The position numbers and the translations under genes were made by a program. A stretch of DNA of 64,000 bases from contig NC_092350.1 in NCBI RefSeq assembly GCF_963676685.1, forward strand, positions 7,305,486 through 7,369,485, written 5' to 3'. The notes under the pieces were generated by a model. It was not told where the DNA came from. It saw only the letters and a list, made by a program, of their open reading frames with translations, and ran no database searches. Position 1 is the first letter of the stretch; each line of letters opens with the position of its first letter. Of this stretch, positions 21,852 through 33,051 are shown in pieces. The DNA comes from Mytilus edulis (taxonomy: Eukaryota > Mollusca > Bivalvia > Mytilida > Mytilidae).

Positions 21852-22217
21852 CAATATATGATAAGTAATAGAACAAAAGAACCAATTGAATGATACTGAC
21901 GAATTAGGATTTTTAAACTTCTAGTGGAAAATGTCATTTGCATATGAGAACGACAACACGTTTTATCGCACCACGGGTAAATTATCACGTTGTGATTGGT
22001 TTAACGCCGTCACGTTGTGACCCCCTATGAGACCGTAGGGGGTTAGTAAATTTCATATGGGGTTCATGACGCGTTAATGGTGACGTCATCTATTAATGTA
22101 GTTGTGTTTCATTGTTTATTTTTCCACAAAACGCAGTGGAAAATGTCGAGCGTGCGATAAATTCGTTATACGGTTAACTACTGACCCCTACGGATCCATA
22201 CAGGGTGAATAAAATCC
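21760..22217 (+). repeat. 458-bp segment, first tandem copy
   Basis: Holds the right half of the small TIR element plus a 360-bp segment X (21857-22217). The same order follows at once (22219-22327), then the LINE intrudes and X resumes (27001-27363). The two X copies differ by about one base and a 9-10 bp internal duplication (GTCGAGCGT), so the duplication is recent. Confidence 0.85.
21857..22217 (+). promoter_or_regulatory. Segment X, promoter-like motif cluster (copy 1)
   Basis: Contains a perfect octamer ATTTGCAT (21936-21943), an inverted CCAAT box (GATTGG, 21994-21999) and a perfect CRE TGACGTCA (22081-22088), with the hairpin CCCCCTATGAGACCGTAGGGGG between the last two. The same motifs occur in copy 2. 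Promoter function is inferred from motifs only. Confidence 0.35.
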
Positions 22218-22218
22218 C

Positions 22219-22327
22219 CATGCTTCAATGATTCCCTATATAATCAACCAAATTTTTCCCACGAAAGGGGGGCCGGGCCCCCCAGGCCCCCCCCCCCCCC
22301 CTGGATCCGCCTATGCAATATATGATA
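22219..22327 (+). repeat. Second copy of the small TIR element's right half
   Basis: Matches 21760-21864 except for a longer C run. It ends in TATATGATA (22319-22327), which is the LINE's 5' target duplication. Confidence 0.85.
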
Positions 22328-22368
22328 ACATTGCTTCACCTAGCGAAAGAAAACGTCAATCAGATCAG

Positions 22369-23139
22369 ATGGCTGAACACTACATCGAATCAGACAATAT
22401 AAACAAGAAAAGTAGATGTGATTTGAACTACTCGAGTGCACCCTCGGCGATTGATAGCGAAAATTCCCACAATAGACTTGAATCTTTAATTCTTCAATTG
22501 TCGGCAAATTTTACATCTATGAGTAAAAGCTTAGAAAAAAGAATTGATGACCTCGAAACTAACATGGAGGAAAAAATATCAGTAAAAGTGTCCGAAAGAA
22601 TTTCAACAATGATAGACAACAAGTTGAAGGAAAAGATAGATGAAGTAAAAACTGAGGTAAAGAATGAACTTGATGTTATGAAAAGTCAAATAAACAGTCT
22701 AGAAAAAAAAATATCAGATAAAGACACTAACAGTTCACGCCAAAGTAATACCAGAAACCGATTCATAATCAAGAATTTGTCGTTTGACGAGCGAGAGCTA
22801 ACCGAAGATGAATTGACAAAACATAAAGTTAAAGGTATGTTGCGAGATGGACTGGGTTTAGCCAATGTTGATATAAAAAGTGTACAGAGAAAAGAAAGTA
22901 GGGGGGCTTACCCTGGTATAGTGGTAGTCGAAACGAGCAACATGGAAAACAAAAAGGAAGTCATGAAAAATAAATCGAAACTTAAAAGCAGTAGACAATT
23001 TGAGAAAGTGTATATAGAAAATGATATGCCGTTGGAAACGAGGAACTTCCAAAATGCGATGAGGACCGTTTTGAAAGAAATGGGAAAAGACAAAGACTAT
23101 AAATTTGCAGGAAGTCGACTCTTAGCCAAGCGCACATAG
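22369..23139 (+). CDS. LINE ORF1 protein (L1-type RNA-binding)
   Basis: Read from the first in-frame ATG at 22369 to TAG 23137-23139, 256 residues; the frame is open further 5' to the LINE edge, so the true start may be lost. Residues about 35-125 form a long charged heptad-like coiled coil (LEKRIDDLETNMEEKI, EKIDEVKTEVKNELDVMK). Residues about 130-255 look like the L1 ORF1 RRM-like and C-terminal domains (NRFIIKNLSFDERELTEDE, GIVVVETSN, AGSRLLAKR). Such proteins trimerise through the coiled coil and coat the element RNA. The stop is in the same frame as ORF2, which begins a few codons later. Confidence 0.8.
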   Translation: MAEHYIESDNINKKSRCDLNYSSAPSAIDSENSHNRLESLILQLSANFTSMSKSLEKRIDDLETNMEEKISVKVSERISTMIDNKLKEKIDEVKTEVKNELDVMKSQINSLEKKISDKDTNSSRQSNTRNRFIIKNLSFDERELTEDELTKHKVKGMLRDGLGLANVDIKSVQRKESRGAYPGIVVVETSNMENKKEVMKNKSKLKSSRQFEKVYIENDMPLETRNFQNAMRTVLKEMGKDKDYKFAGSRLLAKRT

Positions 23140-23145
23140 GATGCA

Positions 23146-26100
23146 GTGCGGCTTGGGGTATGGAACTGCAGGGGATGGTCTACTAAATCGAACGAAAATT
23201 CAATTTTCCGGGGAAAAGTTTTAAACTATATTAACTGTGATATTATTGGAATTTGTGAAACATTTTTACGTGGAAATGAACGCCTACACGTTCATGGTTT
23301 TAGATTTTATGGAAATAATAGGAAAACATTGCATAAACGTGCCACTCGCGGCTCAGCAGGAGTAGGTGCATTTGTGAAAAACAATATAGCGGATATGTTT
23401 GATATACATGTTTTAGATGAGGAGGAAGAGGGAGTATTATGGTTGGAGTTCTCAGCTAAACTAGAAAAACTATGCTTTTGTGTTGCAATATGTTATTTGC
23501 CACCAGCAGATTCATGTAGACCTGTGGACTCGGACGTATTTTTTCGAAATCTATTACATCAGATATATTCTTATCAACACAAAGGGAAAATATTTATTTG
23601 TGGAGATTTTAACTCTCGTGTAGGATCAAATTCCGATTATATTGAAGGTGTTGATCTTGTTAAACCAAGGAATTATATTGATCATACAGAAAATCATCAT
23701 GGAGATGTGTTCATTAATTTTTTAAGTGACGTTAATTTCGGCATGTTAAATGGGCGATTTAATGATAACCAATTTACCTGTATTTCTACAACTGGAAAAT
23801 CTGTAGTAGATTATATATGTGTTCCTTACGAAGATATGGAAAATATTGAAGACTTCAAAATAGTTCCAATGTCAGATATAATTAATGATATTTCATACAT
23901 TCCTGATAGTATTCCGGATCACTCAGTATTATATTGTGATGTGAATTTATCTATTAATTTAAAAAGGAATATGGATATGAATAAAAGTGAGAATAATGCT
24001 AGTCATAAGCATAATGTTTCATCTGTGCCAAATGATTTCTTGCTAAATGAGGATATATTTCATAAAGTACTGGAAGCTATTCAGAAAATAGAAAATTATA
24101 TTGAAGTATCAAGTGATGTTCAAAATGCCTACGACGAATTCCAATCTTTAATTAAATGTGAAATGGACAACAAGTTACCTATTTATAATAGTTCAAGTGG
24201 GAATAAACGAAAGAAGTCACGTTTTAAACCTTATTGGAATGATAGTCTAGCTGGTCAATGGAGTAAAGTTTGTGAAACTGAAAAGAAGTGGTTACGTTAC
24301 ACTGGACCAACATCTTTAAAGCAAAAATATAAAAAAGCATACTGTTCCGAAAGAAAAACTTTTGACCGTCTAAACCGAAAATTTAAAAGAAAATATCAAG
24401 CCAATGAACGCCATATACTTGAAAATAAATTGTGTGAAACCAATCAGCGTGATTTCTGGAAATCTATTGGTAAATTGGGTATTGCCAACGAGCGTAAACC
24501 GTGTATTCCAATGGCAATTGTTGATGAGAACGGTTCAGTTAATACAAACAGAAACGATGTTATGAATAAGTGGAAGACCGATTTTCATTCATTATTTAAG
24601 CGAAAAACCGGTGTCGAAACTGAACTTGATTCTGCGAACTTTAATATTGAAATTGATGTAACTACGCTTAATGCATCTATTTCCAGAACTGAGGTTCTCG
24701 ATGCAGTCATACGTGCCAAATCACGGAAAGCTACAGGAATTGACGACATCCCGGCTGAAGTATTAAAGAATGACACAGCTATTGACTTATTACACCAAAT
24801 TATTATGGGCTGTTTCAATCTCGGCAAAGTTCCAATTCAGTGGAAAAGTGGTATTATAAACCCGATTTTTAAACACGGATCCGATGACAATAGAAACCCG
24901 CTCAACTACAGGGGAATAACTTTGATTTCGGTGCCTTGTAAAATTTATTGTAACATTTTAAACTACCGTTTAAGTAAATGGCTTGAAGATAACAAAATTT
25001 TATGTGACGAACAAAATGGATTTCGACGAGGCAGAAGCTGTGAGGAGCATATACATTCGCTATACTCAATCATAAATGATCGTAAAATATCAAGAAAATC
25101 CACGTTTACATGTTTCGTTGACATGAAAAAAGCATTTGATACGGTTGAGCATAGCTTTTTATGGTATAAACTGCAACGTGCAGGAGTAAGGGGAAAGTTT
25201 TTATTCGCAATTCAGTCACTGTATGATGATGTTAATTGTACCGTTCGTGTTAATAATGACCTTACTCAGTGGTTCAACGTTGAAGCCGGAGTAAAACAGG
25301 GATGTATCCTTTCACCGACATTGTTTTCTCTTTACATAAATGACTTAGCGGACCGCATTAATGCGTTAAACTGTGGAGTGAAGGTTGATGATTTTCATTT
25401 GAGTATTTTATTATATGCGGACGATATCGCCTTAATCGCACCAGACGAAAATAGTTTACAACGAATGCTAGATGTCGTATCGGACTGGTGTGCTACATGG
25501 AAACTTTCAATTAACATTAACAAAACCAAAATCGTACATTTCCGAAATCAATCAATTGCAAGGTCAGATCGGATTTTCAATTGTTCAGGCAATAATATTG
25601 ATTACTGTGAATCCTACAAATACTTAGGTGTCTGGATGGACGAGTACTTGACTTTTAAAAAACATGTAACGGAGTTATCAAAAGCGGCTAGTCGTGCCCT
25701 TGGAGCTTTAATGACAAAGACGTCTATGTTAGGTGGAATGACATATAAGGTTTACACTAAACTGTATACATCAATGGTAGAGCCTGTTCTTCTCTATGGT
25801 AGTGGTATTTAGGGCACTAAAGCGTTTAGTGCCATATCGACAATTCAGAACCGGGCCTGTAAATTCTTTTTGTCCGTAGGAAAACGAACGTCTAATTTAG
25901 CATCACGCGGCGATATGGGCTGGACGTCGTGCTTTACAAAACAGCGAATTAACTTCTGTAGGCTTTTGTGTAGACTTTTACGCTCCGATCAACATAGAAA
26001 CTGTACTAAAATACTTAAATGGACTTCAAGGTATAGAAAGGGTTGGGCTTTCCAAGTGCACAAAACTGTTGATTTGCTAAATGTGAGAGATCTTGTGTAC

Positions 26101-26631
26101 GATTTATCTGTATCTACAAAAACTGTAATGCGTACAATTAGCGAAAAAATAACTGTTTTAGATAACACGGAATGGAACGAGGAAGTCTTTAATGATCGAC
26201 ATAACTCACAGAACGGAAACAAATTACGAACTTATAGGCAATACAAACAAAGTGTGAAAACCGAACAATATGTCCGTTTGAACATTTTCAAAACTGAGCG
26301 ACGTACAATGGCTCTGTTTCGCTCCGGTTCACTTCCACTTGCGTGTGAGACGGGAAGATACTCCAGGCCGCCTACACCCATTGAAGACCGAATATGTGTG
26401 CTTTGCGAAACCAACAGCATAGAAACAGAAAAACATTTTCTAACGGAATGCTCATTATATGACGATCTTCGATACAATTTGTTTAATGAATGCTCAAAAC
26501 TTATTGAAAACTTTCAAGATTTTAATACAAACAGAAAATTTATTGAAATTATGAATTGTACCAATATCCAGTATTATTTTTGCAAATGTTTACATAAATT
26601 TTATTTACGTAGAAAACTATTTTTACAGTAA
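23146..26631 (+). pseudogene. LINE ORF2: endonuclease-reverse transcriptase, one internal stop
   Basis: Numbered from the codon at 23146, which is GTG; no in-frame ATG is near. The APE-type endonuclease shows N7 (VWNCRGW), E38 (CETF), GDFN at 153-156, VVDY at 220-223 and PDH at 257-259. The reverse transcriptase has NYRGITLIS, the first catalytic Asp in FVDMKKAFD (D659), GVKQGCILSP and YADD at 757-760. A TAG at 25810-25812 interrupts the frame after LLYGSGI, and the same frame then continues to TAA at 26629-26631. The C-terminal part has a zinc-knuckle-like CX2C-X9-H-X4-C (from 26395). One nonsense change is the only visible lesion, so the copy is young but ORF2 is cut before its C-terminus. 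The clade is not certain; there is no RNase H. Confidence 0.9.
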
Positions 26632-26991
26632 TATTTTTCATTAATCAATTTTTAATGCATTTATTTATAAGATTTTTACCCAATTTTATAGTATTTCATA
26701 TTTCATAGTTAATACATATCTTTTTTTTTTTTTTTTTTAAACTAAGAATTATTTATATTTTAAGCTACTTGTTCCATTTAGATAAAACTTTTATGTGATT
26801 ACTTACAAGTTTAAATAGTATATTTTTGTATATGTTTTGGTTTTAAGGATCAGTGTCTCATAAGTCATTTTTTGGCTGGATATTGATTGTAGTATGTATG
26901 TATATGAATATTGTGTGAATGTCTTGTTTCAATCAATATGTGACACTATAATAAACAATTTTTTTATTTTTTTTTATTCATTTTTTTATTT
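26632..26991 (+). other. LINE 3' UTR
   Basis: AT-rich, with AATAAA at 26950 and a terminal T-rich simple repeat before the target duplication. Confidence 0.7.
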
Positions 26992-27000
26992 TATATGATA

Positions 27001-27405
27001 AGTAATAGAACAAAAGAACCAATTGAATGATACTGACGAATTAGGATTTTTAAACTTCTAGTGGAAAATGTCATTTGCATATGAGAACGACAACACGTTT
27101 TATCGCACCACAGGTAAATTATCACGTTGTGATTGGTTTAACGCCGTCACGTTGTGACCCCCTATGAGACCGTAGGGGGTTAGTAAATTTCATATGGGGT
27201 TCATGACGCGTTAATGGTGACGTCATCTATTAATGTAGTTGTGTTTCATTGTTTATTTTTCCACAAAACGCAGTGGAAAATGTCGAGCGTGTCGAGCGTG
27301 CGATAAATTCGTTATACGGTTAACTACTGACCCCTACGGATCCATACAGGGTGAATAAAATCCTCTAAGGATCCGTAGGGGGTCAGTAGCGAACCATATA
27401 ACTTA
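27001..27405 (+). promoter_or_regulatory. Segment X, copy 2, and adjoining foldback
   Basis: Nearly identical to 21865-22217, with the octamer, inverted CCAAT box and CRE (27218-27225). It continues past the point where copy 1 stops. CTACTGACCCCTACGGATCC (27324-27343) pairs with GGATCCGTAGGGGGTCAG (27369-27386), and the imperfect inverted repeat extends to about 27310 and 27402. Confidence 0.45.
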
Positions 27406-28253
27406 TAATATGTACCCGGTGTTGTGTTAGACAGACACTTTCAGTCGGATTTTAGAACGTGCTACTTTGAACAGACACAAAAATTAAGGCTGATTGGAAA
27501 CGTTAATAATAAATCAATGCATATTCCAGCGGCCAATCTATATCACGCTATATTGAAGTGACACACCTTTCAATAAAATGCAACGAAAGTCAAAATAAAA
27601 ATGCTCTTACTAGAAGGATCCTGTTGCACCGAATTGTCATGTTTTTACTCAAGTACATCTCATTTTTAACTTTTTCAATGGGATATACTTATAAAGGTAG
27701 CAAAACTATTGTCATGGCTAAATAACTCTTTAACTGACTCAGTTTTAATTGTCCAACCCATTAACAGACTTTATTCCCTTAATATCCACTAAAACGTGGT
27801 ACAACTCACGTTATATTACAATTATGAAATATTCACTAATGTCAATTTATTTTTTAGAACCAAAAGTACAATTTTTGTGTCCTTTAAATGATATCTAAAA
27901 TTGTTTGTTTCGTCTTTTATTAAACAAATTGCTATGCGTATAAGCATATATACCACATACTTGCGCGACGCCTTTTAGTTTTACTGAAATTTGCGTAGAC
28001 TTTGAAATGTTTTTACAGATGGAAAATGTTCTTTGATAGATATCATTTTGTCAGACACTTTTCTTTTTTTGATTTGGTTCTTATAATATACCAAAAATCT
28101 GTATATTTAATAGAGTTTAACAATAAATTGTGCGTTTTACTCTTAACAGACGTATAACCAACCCGATTAACAGACCAACCGCCGATATAGCCACATACTC
28201 AATATAGATTAACCGACCAATCTCTCGGTTAGCCGAGTGTCGGCCGTGATGAA

Positions 28254-29460
28254 GAAACCATACTCTGAGTTCAATACTTTGAGTTAATTAAGTTCTAAAA
28301 ATACATGAAGTCTGAAATTTACAAAATAAGTATTTATATGATTATTTATCTGGAAAATTACATTGAATTGAATGCAGACCTGACTGTATTATATATAATC
28401 AGAATTGTTATATTAATTTATCTTCCACTAGATAATATTCTTTGCACAGAAATAGATTTTTAATTGGGAAATAGACTTTTAAATGTTATTGTCTACCAAG
28501 TTTAAAGCAAGATGTAGGCAATTTTAAAGTCCTTATGAACTACTGATATGATATACATACCATTATCTGTCAGAATTTGTAGAATAACAATGTTTTGCCA
28601 AAATCTAAAATAATCCTTAAAACTTTTCAAACCAAAAAAAAACCAATAAAATAAAGAATAACAAACCTTGTCCTGTGAAGAAATGTGTTTACATAAGAAC
28701 AAAATATTGGGGCCAAAATGGAATCATTAATAGGGTCTGTGATAAAAAAAAAAAAAACTCTAGAAAGAATTATATACAGACTAACTAAAGGTTTTTAGTG
28801 TGAGAAAAAATCAGGCATATTAATGATAACATAGAGAGAAATATGATATACTACTTTCATCCATCCATTCTAACAACTGTCTGATAGGGAATGATTCATC
28901 ATAAAATTAATATAATCATACTAGTAAGTCAGTTGACCTGTTATGTACAAAGAGGGATAACTCGAACATTTTTTTTACATTTTAACAATAACACCATAGA
29001 GCATATAGATTGAAATAAACAATTAATTTCCCCATAGGCGACAATGGTAGCCTTTTTCGAGATACAGACGTTAGAAAGTTGATTTTCTTAACGAAACCTT
29101 GCTAGAATCAAAGAAAAGTTATTATGACAGTATTTTTTGGTCCAAAAAATATAGGTTCGCGTTGCTTTTCTTAGCGTATTTTGTACTTATCTCCCATGCC
29201 TATCAATTTTGCCCTTAAAAATACGTGTCTTGTCCTAGCGTTGAAAAGTCATCTCAGTGCCTTTAGGGCTACGGAATAATTTTTATTTTGCCTTTTGTAT
29301 AAAGCAGAGTGCACGAAGTCTCTAATAATAAAAAACAACGGGCGCACATATCGACCAATCAGGATAAGTCATACTCTTAATTCTGAATACCATGTTGCGC
29401 CCATAAAATCTAATGGTGTATTGTAACCTATAATCAGAACATATTAATATGGACGTCAAG
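28254..29460. other. Non-coding, nothing firm
   Basis: No gene. A short inverted pair GGGCGCA/TGCGCCC brackets about 29340-29398. The stretch 29030-29400 is somewhat richer in G and C but shows no defensible exon. Confidence 0.35.
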
Positions 29461-29464
29461 TTGG

Positions 29465-29700
29465 TTACCTATTCCCTATTCCCTATTCGTTACCTATTCC
29501 CTATTCCCTATTAGTTACCTATTCCCTATTCCCTATTAGTTACCTATTCCCTATTCCCTATTCGTTACCTATTCGTTACCTATTCCCTATTCCCTATTCG
29601 TTACCTATTCCCTATTCCCTATTCGTTACTTATTCCCTATTCCCTATCGTTACCTATTCGTTACTTATTCCCTATTCCTTATTCGTTACTTATTCGATTT
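29465..29700 (+). repeat. 11/7-bp simple array
   Basis: Units of GTTACCTATTC with one or two added CCTATTC, for example GTTACCTATTCCCTATTC. The 11-bp core reappears inside every unit of the array that follows. Confidence 0.9.
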
Positions 29701-29954
29701 TTAATATCCTTCCCCCTTTTTAATTGTTTATACTCTTATATCTGGTAATAGTTCTAAATTTGTTGAGGTAAAATGATCTTTTTATGACCTATTTATATGT
29801 GTTTGTGCTCAACCGATCCTTTTACTTTATGTTCGATACTCATTTGTTCCTTATTTGATTTTTATACGTTCTACCTTTTAACTGCTTTATGTCCGTATGT
29901 TTGAAGATGGATCTTGGTTCGAAGGGATGAAATCAACGCGTGTAAGCGCTTGCA

Positions 29955-30285
29955 TAAAAAAAGATGTGGTATGATTGCCAATGAGACAACAACCCACAAT
30001 AGACCAAAATGACACAGAAACTATCAACTATAGGTCAATGTACGGCCTTCAACAATGAGCATAGCCCAAACCGTGTAGTCACCTATAAAAGGCCCAGATA
30101 TGACAATTTCAAACAATTCAAACAACAAAATTAACGGCCATATTTCATATACAAAAAAAATAAAAGGAAAACAAATCTGTAACACAAAAACAAACGATAA
30201 CTACTTAATTTCAGGCTCTTGTCTAGGGACAGGCACATACTAACATAATGTGGTGGGGTTAAACATGTTAGCAGGGTGTACATCG
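29955..30285 (+). mobile_element. Family A copy lying between two blocks of the array
   Basis: Runs from AGATGTGGTATGATTGCCAA to AACATGTTAGCAGGGTG with the family landmarks in order. GTTAC(C/T)TATTC units lie before it and the 175-bp units after it. Confidence 0.85.
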
Positions 30286-30299
30286 TTTCGGAGCATGCT

Positions 30300-32590
30300 A
30301 TTACCTTGTTTAATTCGTTCCATCACTCGCTTATAATTCGCTTATAATACGTGTATCATACGTTGCACCTTTTAAAACATGATTTTCAATTGTTTTGTTG
30401 TCTCTGGTGGTAGATTTGGGTTCTTAGAGGTGATATAACTCTGTAAGCGCATATGTACCCGTTCCAGCGCTCGGATAATACCCTGTTAAATATTCGTTAC
30501 TTATTCGCTTTTAATACGTTTGTTGTACGTTGCACCTTTTAGAAAAGGATTTTCACTTGTGTTCATGTCTGTGGTGGTAACAATGTGTAATTAGAGATGA
30601 AATGACCCTATTAGCGTGCATGTACCCGTTCCAGCGCTCGGTTAATACCCTGTTACCTATTCGTTACCTATTCGTTACTTATTCGCTTTAAATACGTTTG
30701 TTGTACGTTGCACCTTTAAGAAACGGATTTTTTCAATTGTGTTCATATCTCTTGTGGTAATAATGTGTTCTTATAGATGAAATACCCCTATTAGCGCATA
30801 TTACCTGTTCCATCGCTCGGATAATACCCGGTTACTTATTCGTTCCTTATTCGCTTTTAATGCGCAGGGTATACGTTGCACCTTGAAATAAATCGTTTTT
30901 TAATTGTGTTTGTGTCTCTAGTGGTAACAATGTGTTCTTTGAGATGAAATGACCCTATTAGCGCGCGTGTACCCGTTCCAGCGCTCGGATAATACCCTGT
31001 TACCTATTCGTTACCTATTCGTTACCTATTCACTTATAATACGTTTGTTGTACGTTGCACCTTTTAGAAAAGGATTTTCACTTGTGTTCATGTCTCTGGT
31101 GGTAACAATGTGTAATTAGAGATGAAATAACCCTATTAGCATGCATGTACCCGTTCCAGCGCTCGGTTTATCCCCTGATACCTATTCGTTACCTATTCGT
31201 TACGTATTCGCTTTTAATAGGTTTGTTGTACGTTGCACCTTTAAGAAACGGTTTTTCAATTGTGTTCATATCTCTTGTGGTAATAATGTGTTTTTATAGA
31301 TGAAATACCTCTATTAGCGCATATTACCCGTTCCAGCGCTCGGATAATACCCGGTTACTTATTCGTTCCTTATTCGCTTTTAATGCACAGGGTATACGTT
31401 GCACCTTGAAATAAATTGTTTTGTAATTGTGTTCGTGTCTCTGGTCGTAACAATGTGTTCTTAGAGATGAAATGACCCTATTAGCGCGCATGTACCCGTC
31501 CAGCGCTCGGTTAATACCCTGTTACCTATTCGTTACCTATTCGTTACCTATTCACTTATAATACATTTGTTGTACGTTGCACCTTTTAGAAAAGGATTTT
31601 CAATTGTGTTCATGTCTCTGGTGGTAACAATGTGTTCTTAGAGATGAAATGACCCTATAAGCGCGCATGTACCCGTTCCAGCGCTCGGTTAATACCCTGT
31701 TACCTATTCGTTACCTATTCACTTATAATACGTTTGTTGTACGTTGCATCTTTTAGAAAAGGATTTTCAATTGTGTCCATGTCTCTGGTGGTAACAATGT
31801 GTTCTTAGAGATGAAATGACCCTATTAGCGCGCATGTACCCGTTCCAGCGCTCGGTTAATACCCTGTTACCTATTCGTTACATATTCGTTACCTATTCGT
31901 TACCTATTCACTTATAATACGTTTGTTCTACGTTGCACCTTTTAGAAAAGGATTTTCAATTGTGTTCATGTCTCTGGTGGTAACAATGTGTTCTTAGAGA
32001 TGAAATGACCCTATTAGCGCATATGTACCCGTTCCAGCGCTCGGTTAATACCCTGTTACCTATTCGTTACCTATTCGTTACTTATTCGCTTTAAATACGT
32101 TTGTTGTACGTTGCACCTTTTAGAAAAGGATGTTCACTTGTGTTCATGTCTCTGGTGGTAACAATGTGTAATTAGAGATGAAATGACCCTATTAGCGTGC
32201 ATGTACCCGTTCCAGCACTCGGTTAATACCCTGTTACCTATTCGTTACCTATTCGTTACCTATTCACTTATAATACGTTTGTTATACGTTGCACCTTTTA
32301 GAAAAGGATTTTCAATTGTGTCCATGTCTCTGGTGGTAACAATGTGTTCTTAGATATGAAATGACCCTATTAGCGCGCATGTACCCGTTCCAGCGCTCGG
32401 TTAATACCCTGTTACCTATTCCTTACCTATTCGTTACCTATTCACTTATAATACGTTTGTTGTACGTTGCACCTTTTTGAAAAGGATTTTCAATTGTGTT
32501 CATGTCTCTGGTGGTAACAATGTGTTCTTAGAGATGAAATGACCCTATTAGCGCATATGTACCTGTTCCAGCGCTCGGTTAATACCCTTT
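30300..32590 (+). repeat. 175-bp satellite-like array with higher-order structure
   Basis: Thirteen copies marked by CCAGCGCTCGG-like blocks at about 30465, 30631, 30811, 30977, 31157, 31335, 31500, 31679, 31846, 32034, 32211, 32391 and 32570; spacing is 165-188 bp. Each unit has one to four GTTACCTATTC repeats, then ACGTTTGTTGTACGTTGCAC, GTTCATGTCTCTGGTGGTAA and GATGAAATGACCCTATTAGC. Variant units recur in the order 2-3-4 and 5-6-7, a trimer of about 525 bp. Confidence 0.9.
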
Positions 32591-32598
32591 GACTTCTT

Positions 32599-32895
32599 AT
32601 CTAAATTCTAATTGGGGATGGGCTTTTTAATTTGTTAACTGGGTCAGGTTTTTTTTTATATTGGCTGTATAAGTCATGCTTTAGTCAAGTCAGAGACTCT
32701 AAAATTGGTACTCCAAAAGGAAGAGACTGGTGGTCACTGCGGCCATTTGTTTCGGTGAACTAGCACCTTAAAGTCCAGATAACCCTCAGGCCAGCTGGCT
32801 AGTATATTAGCAGACAGGTACTTTTTTGCCATTTGGCATTTTTAAAACTTTTGGCAATTTTTAATTTAGACTATTTTCTTTCATTTATTTTTAAA
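32599..32895 (+). mobile_element. Module M, copy 1, closing the 175-bp array
   Basis: About 300 bp nearly identical to 37640-37935: GGCTGTATAAGTCATGCTTT, GACTGGTGGTCACTGCGGCC, AAGTCCAGATAACCCTCAGG, the palindrome GCCAGCTGGC and TTTGGCATTTTTAAAACTTT. Both copies lie directly after a tandem array. No coding capacity. Confidence 0.8.
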
Positions 32896-33051
32896 TTTAA
32901 CAGTTATTAAAAGTTAATATGAAGGATTTGGTTATTCTTTTTTTTATAATTTGTCCTTCGTCTATTATTAATTGTCAATGACTTCTAGTCAACACTCGGC
33001 CTTCAATAAGTGTTTAATACTATCACAGTTATAAATTCAATTTTTTTTCAG

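Larger units (their letters stand above)
22328..26991 (+). mobile_element. LINE (non-LTR retrotransposon), 5'-truncated
   Basis: 4664 bp flanked by TATATGATA at 22319-22327 and 26992-27000. It carries ORF1 then ORF2, an AATAAA at 26950-26955 and a T-rich (TTTTATT-like) end instead of a clear poly(A). The frame is already open at the 5' edge, which suggests truncation within the ORF1 N-terminus or 5' UTR. It sits in the second copy of the 458-bp duplication, so it inserted after that event. Confidence 0.9.
20548..28248. mobile_element. 7.7-kb TIR element with nested insertions
   Basis: The ends are 91-bp inverted repeats (20548-20638 and 28158-28248) with one mismatch, starting CACGGCCGACACTCGGCTAA. 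ATGAA directly flanks both ends (20543-20547 and 28249-28253), a 5-bp target duplication. GGTCTGTTAAT recurs in the left subterminal region (20620, 20644, 21033, 21064, 21076) and in inverted form on the right (27760, 28143, 28166). No transposase frame is visible, so this copy is non-autonomous. Subtracting the LINE and the 458-bp duplication leaves about 2.6 kb. CAC...GTG termini with 5-bp duplications occur in the Transib/RAG-like group, but that placement is only a suggestion. Confidence 0.8.

Noticed and set aside
29465..32590. CRISPR array or telomere repeat
   Set aside because: The units are contiguous with no unique spacers, and GTTACCTATTC is not a telomere motif; the sequence is eukaryotic.
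32599..32895. Helitron 3' end at GCCAGCTGGCTAGT
   Set aside because: A palindrome followed by CTAG looks suggestive, but the two module copies stay alike for over 100 bp past it, so the element does not end there.
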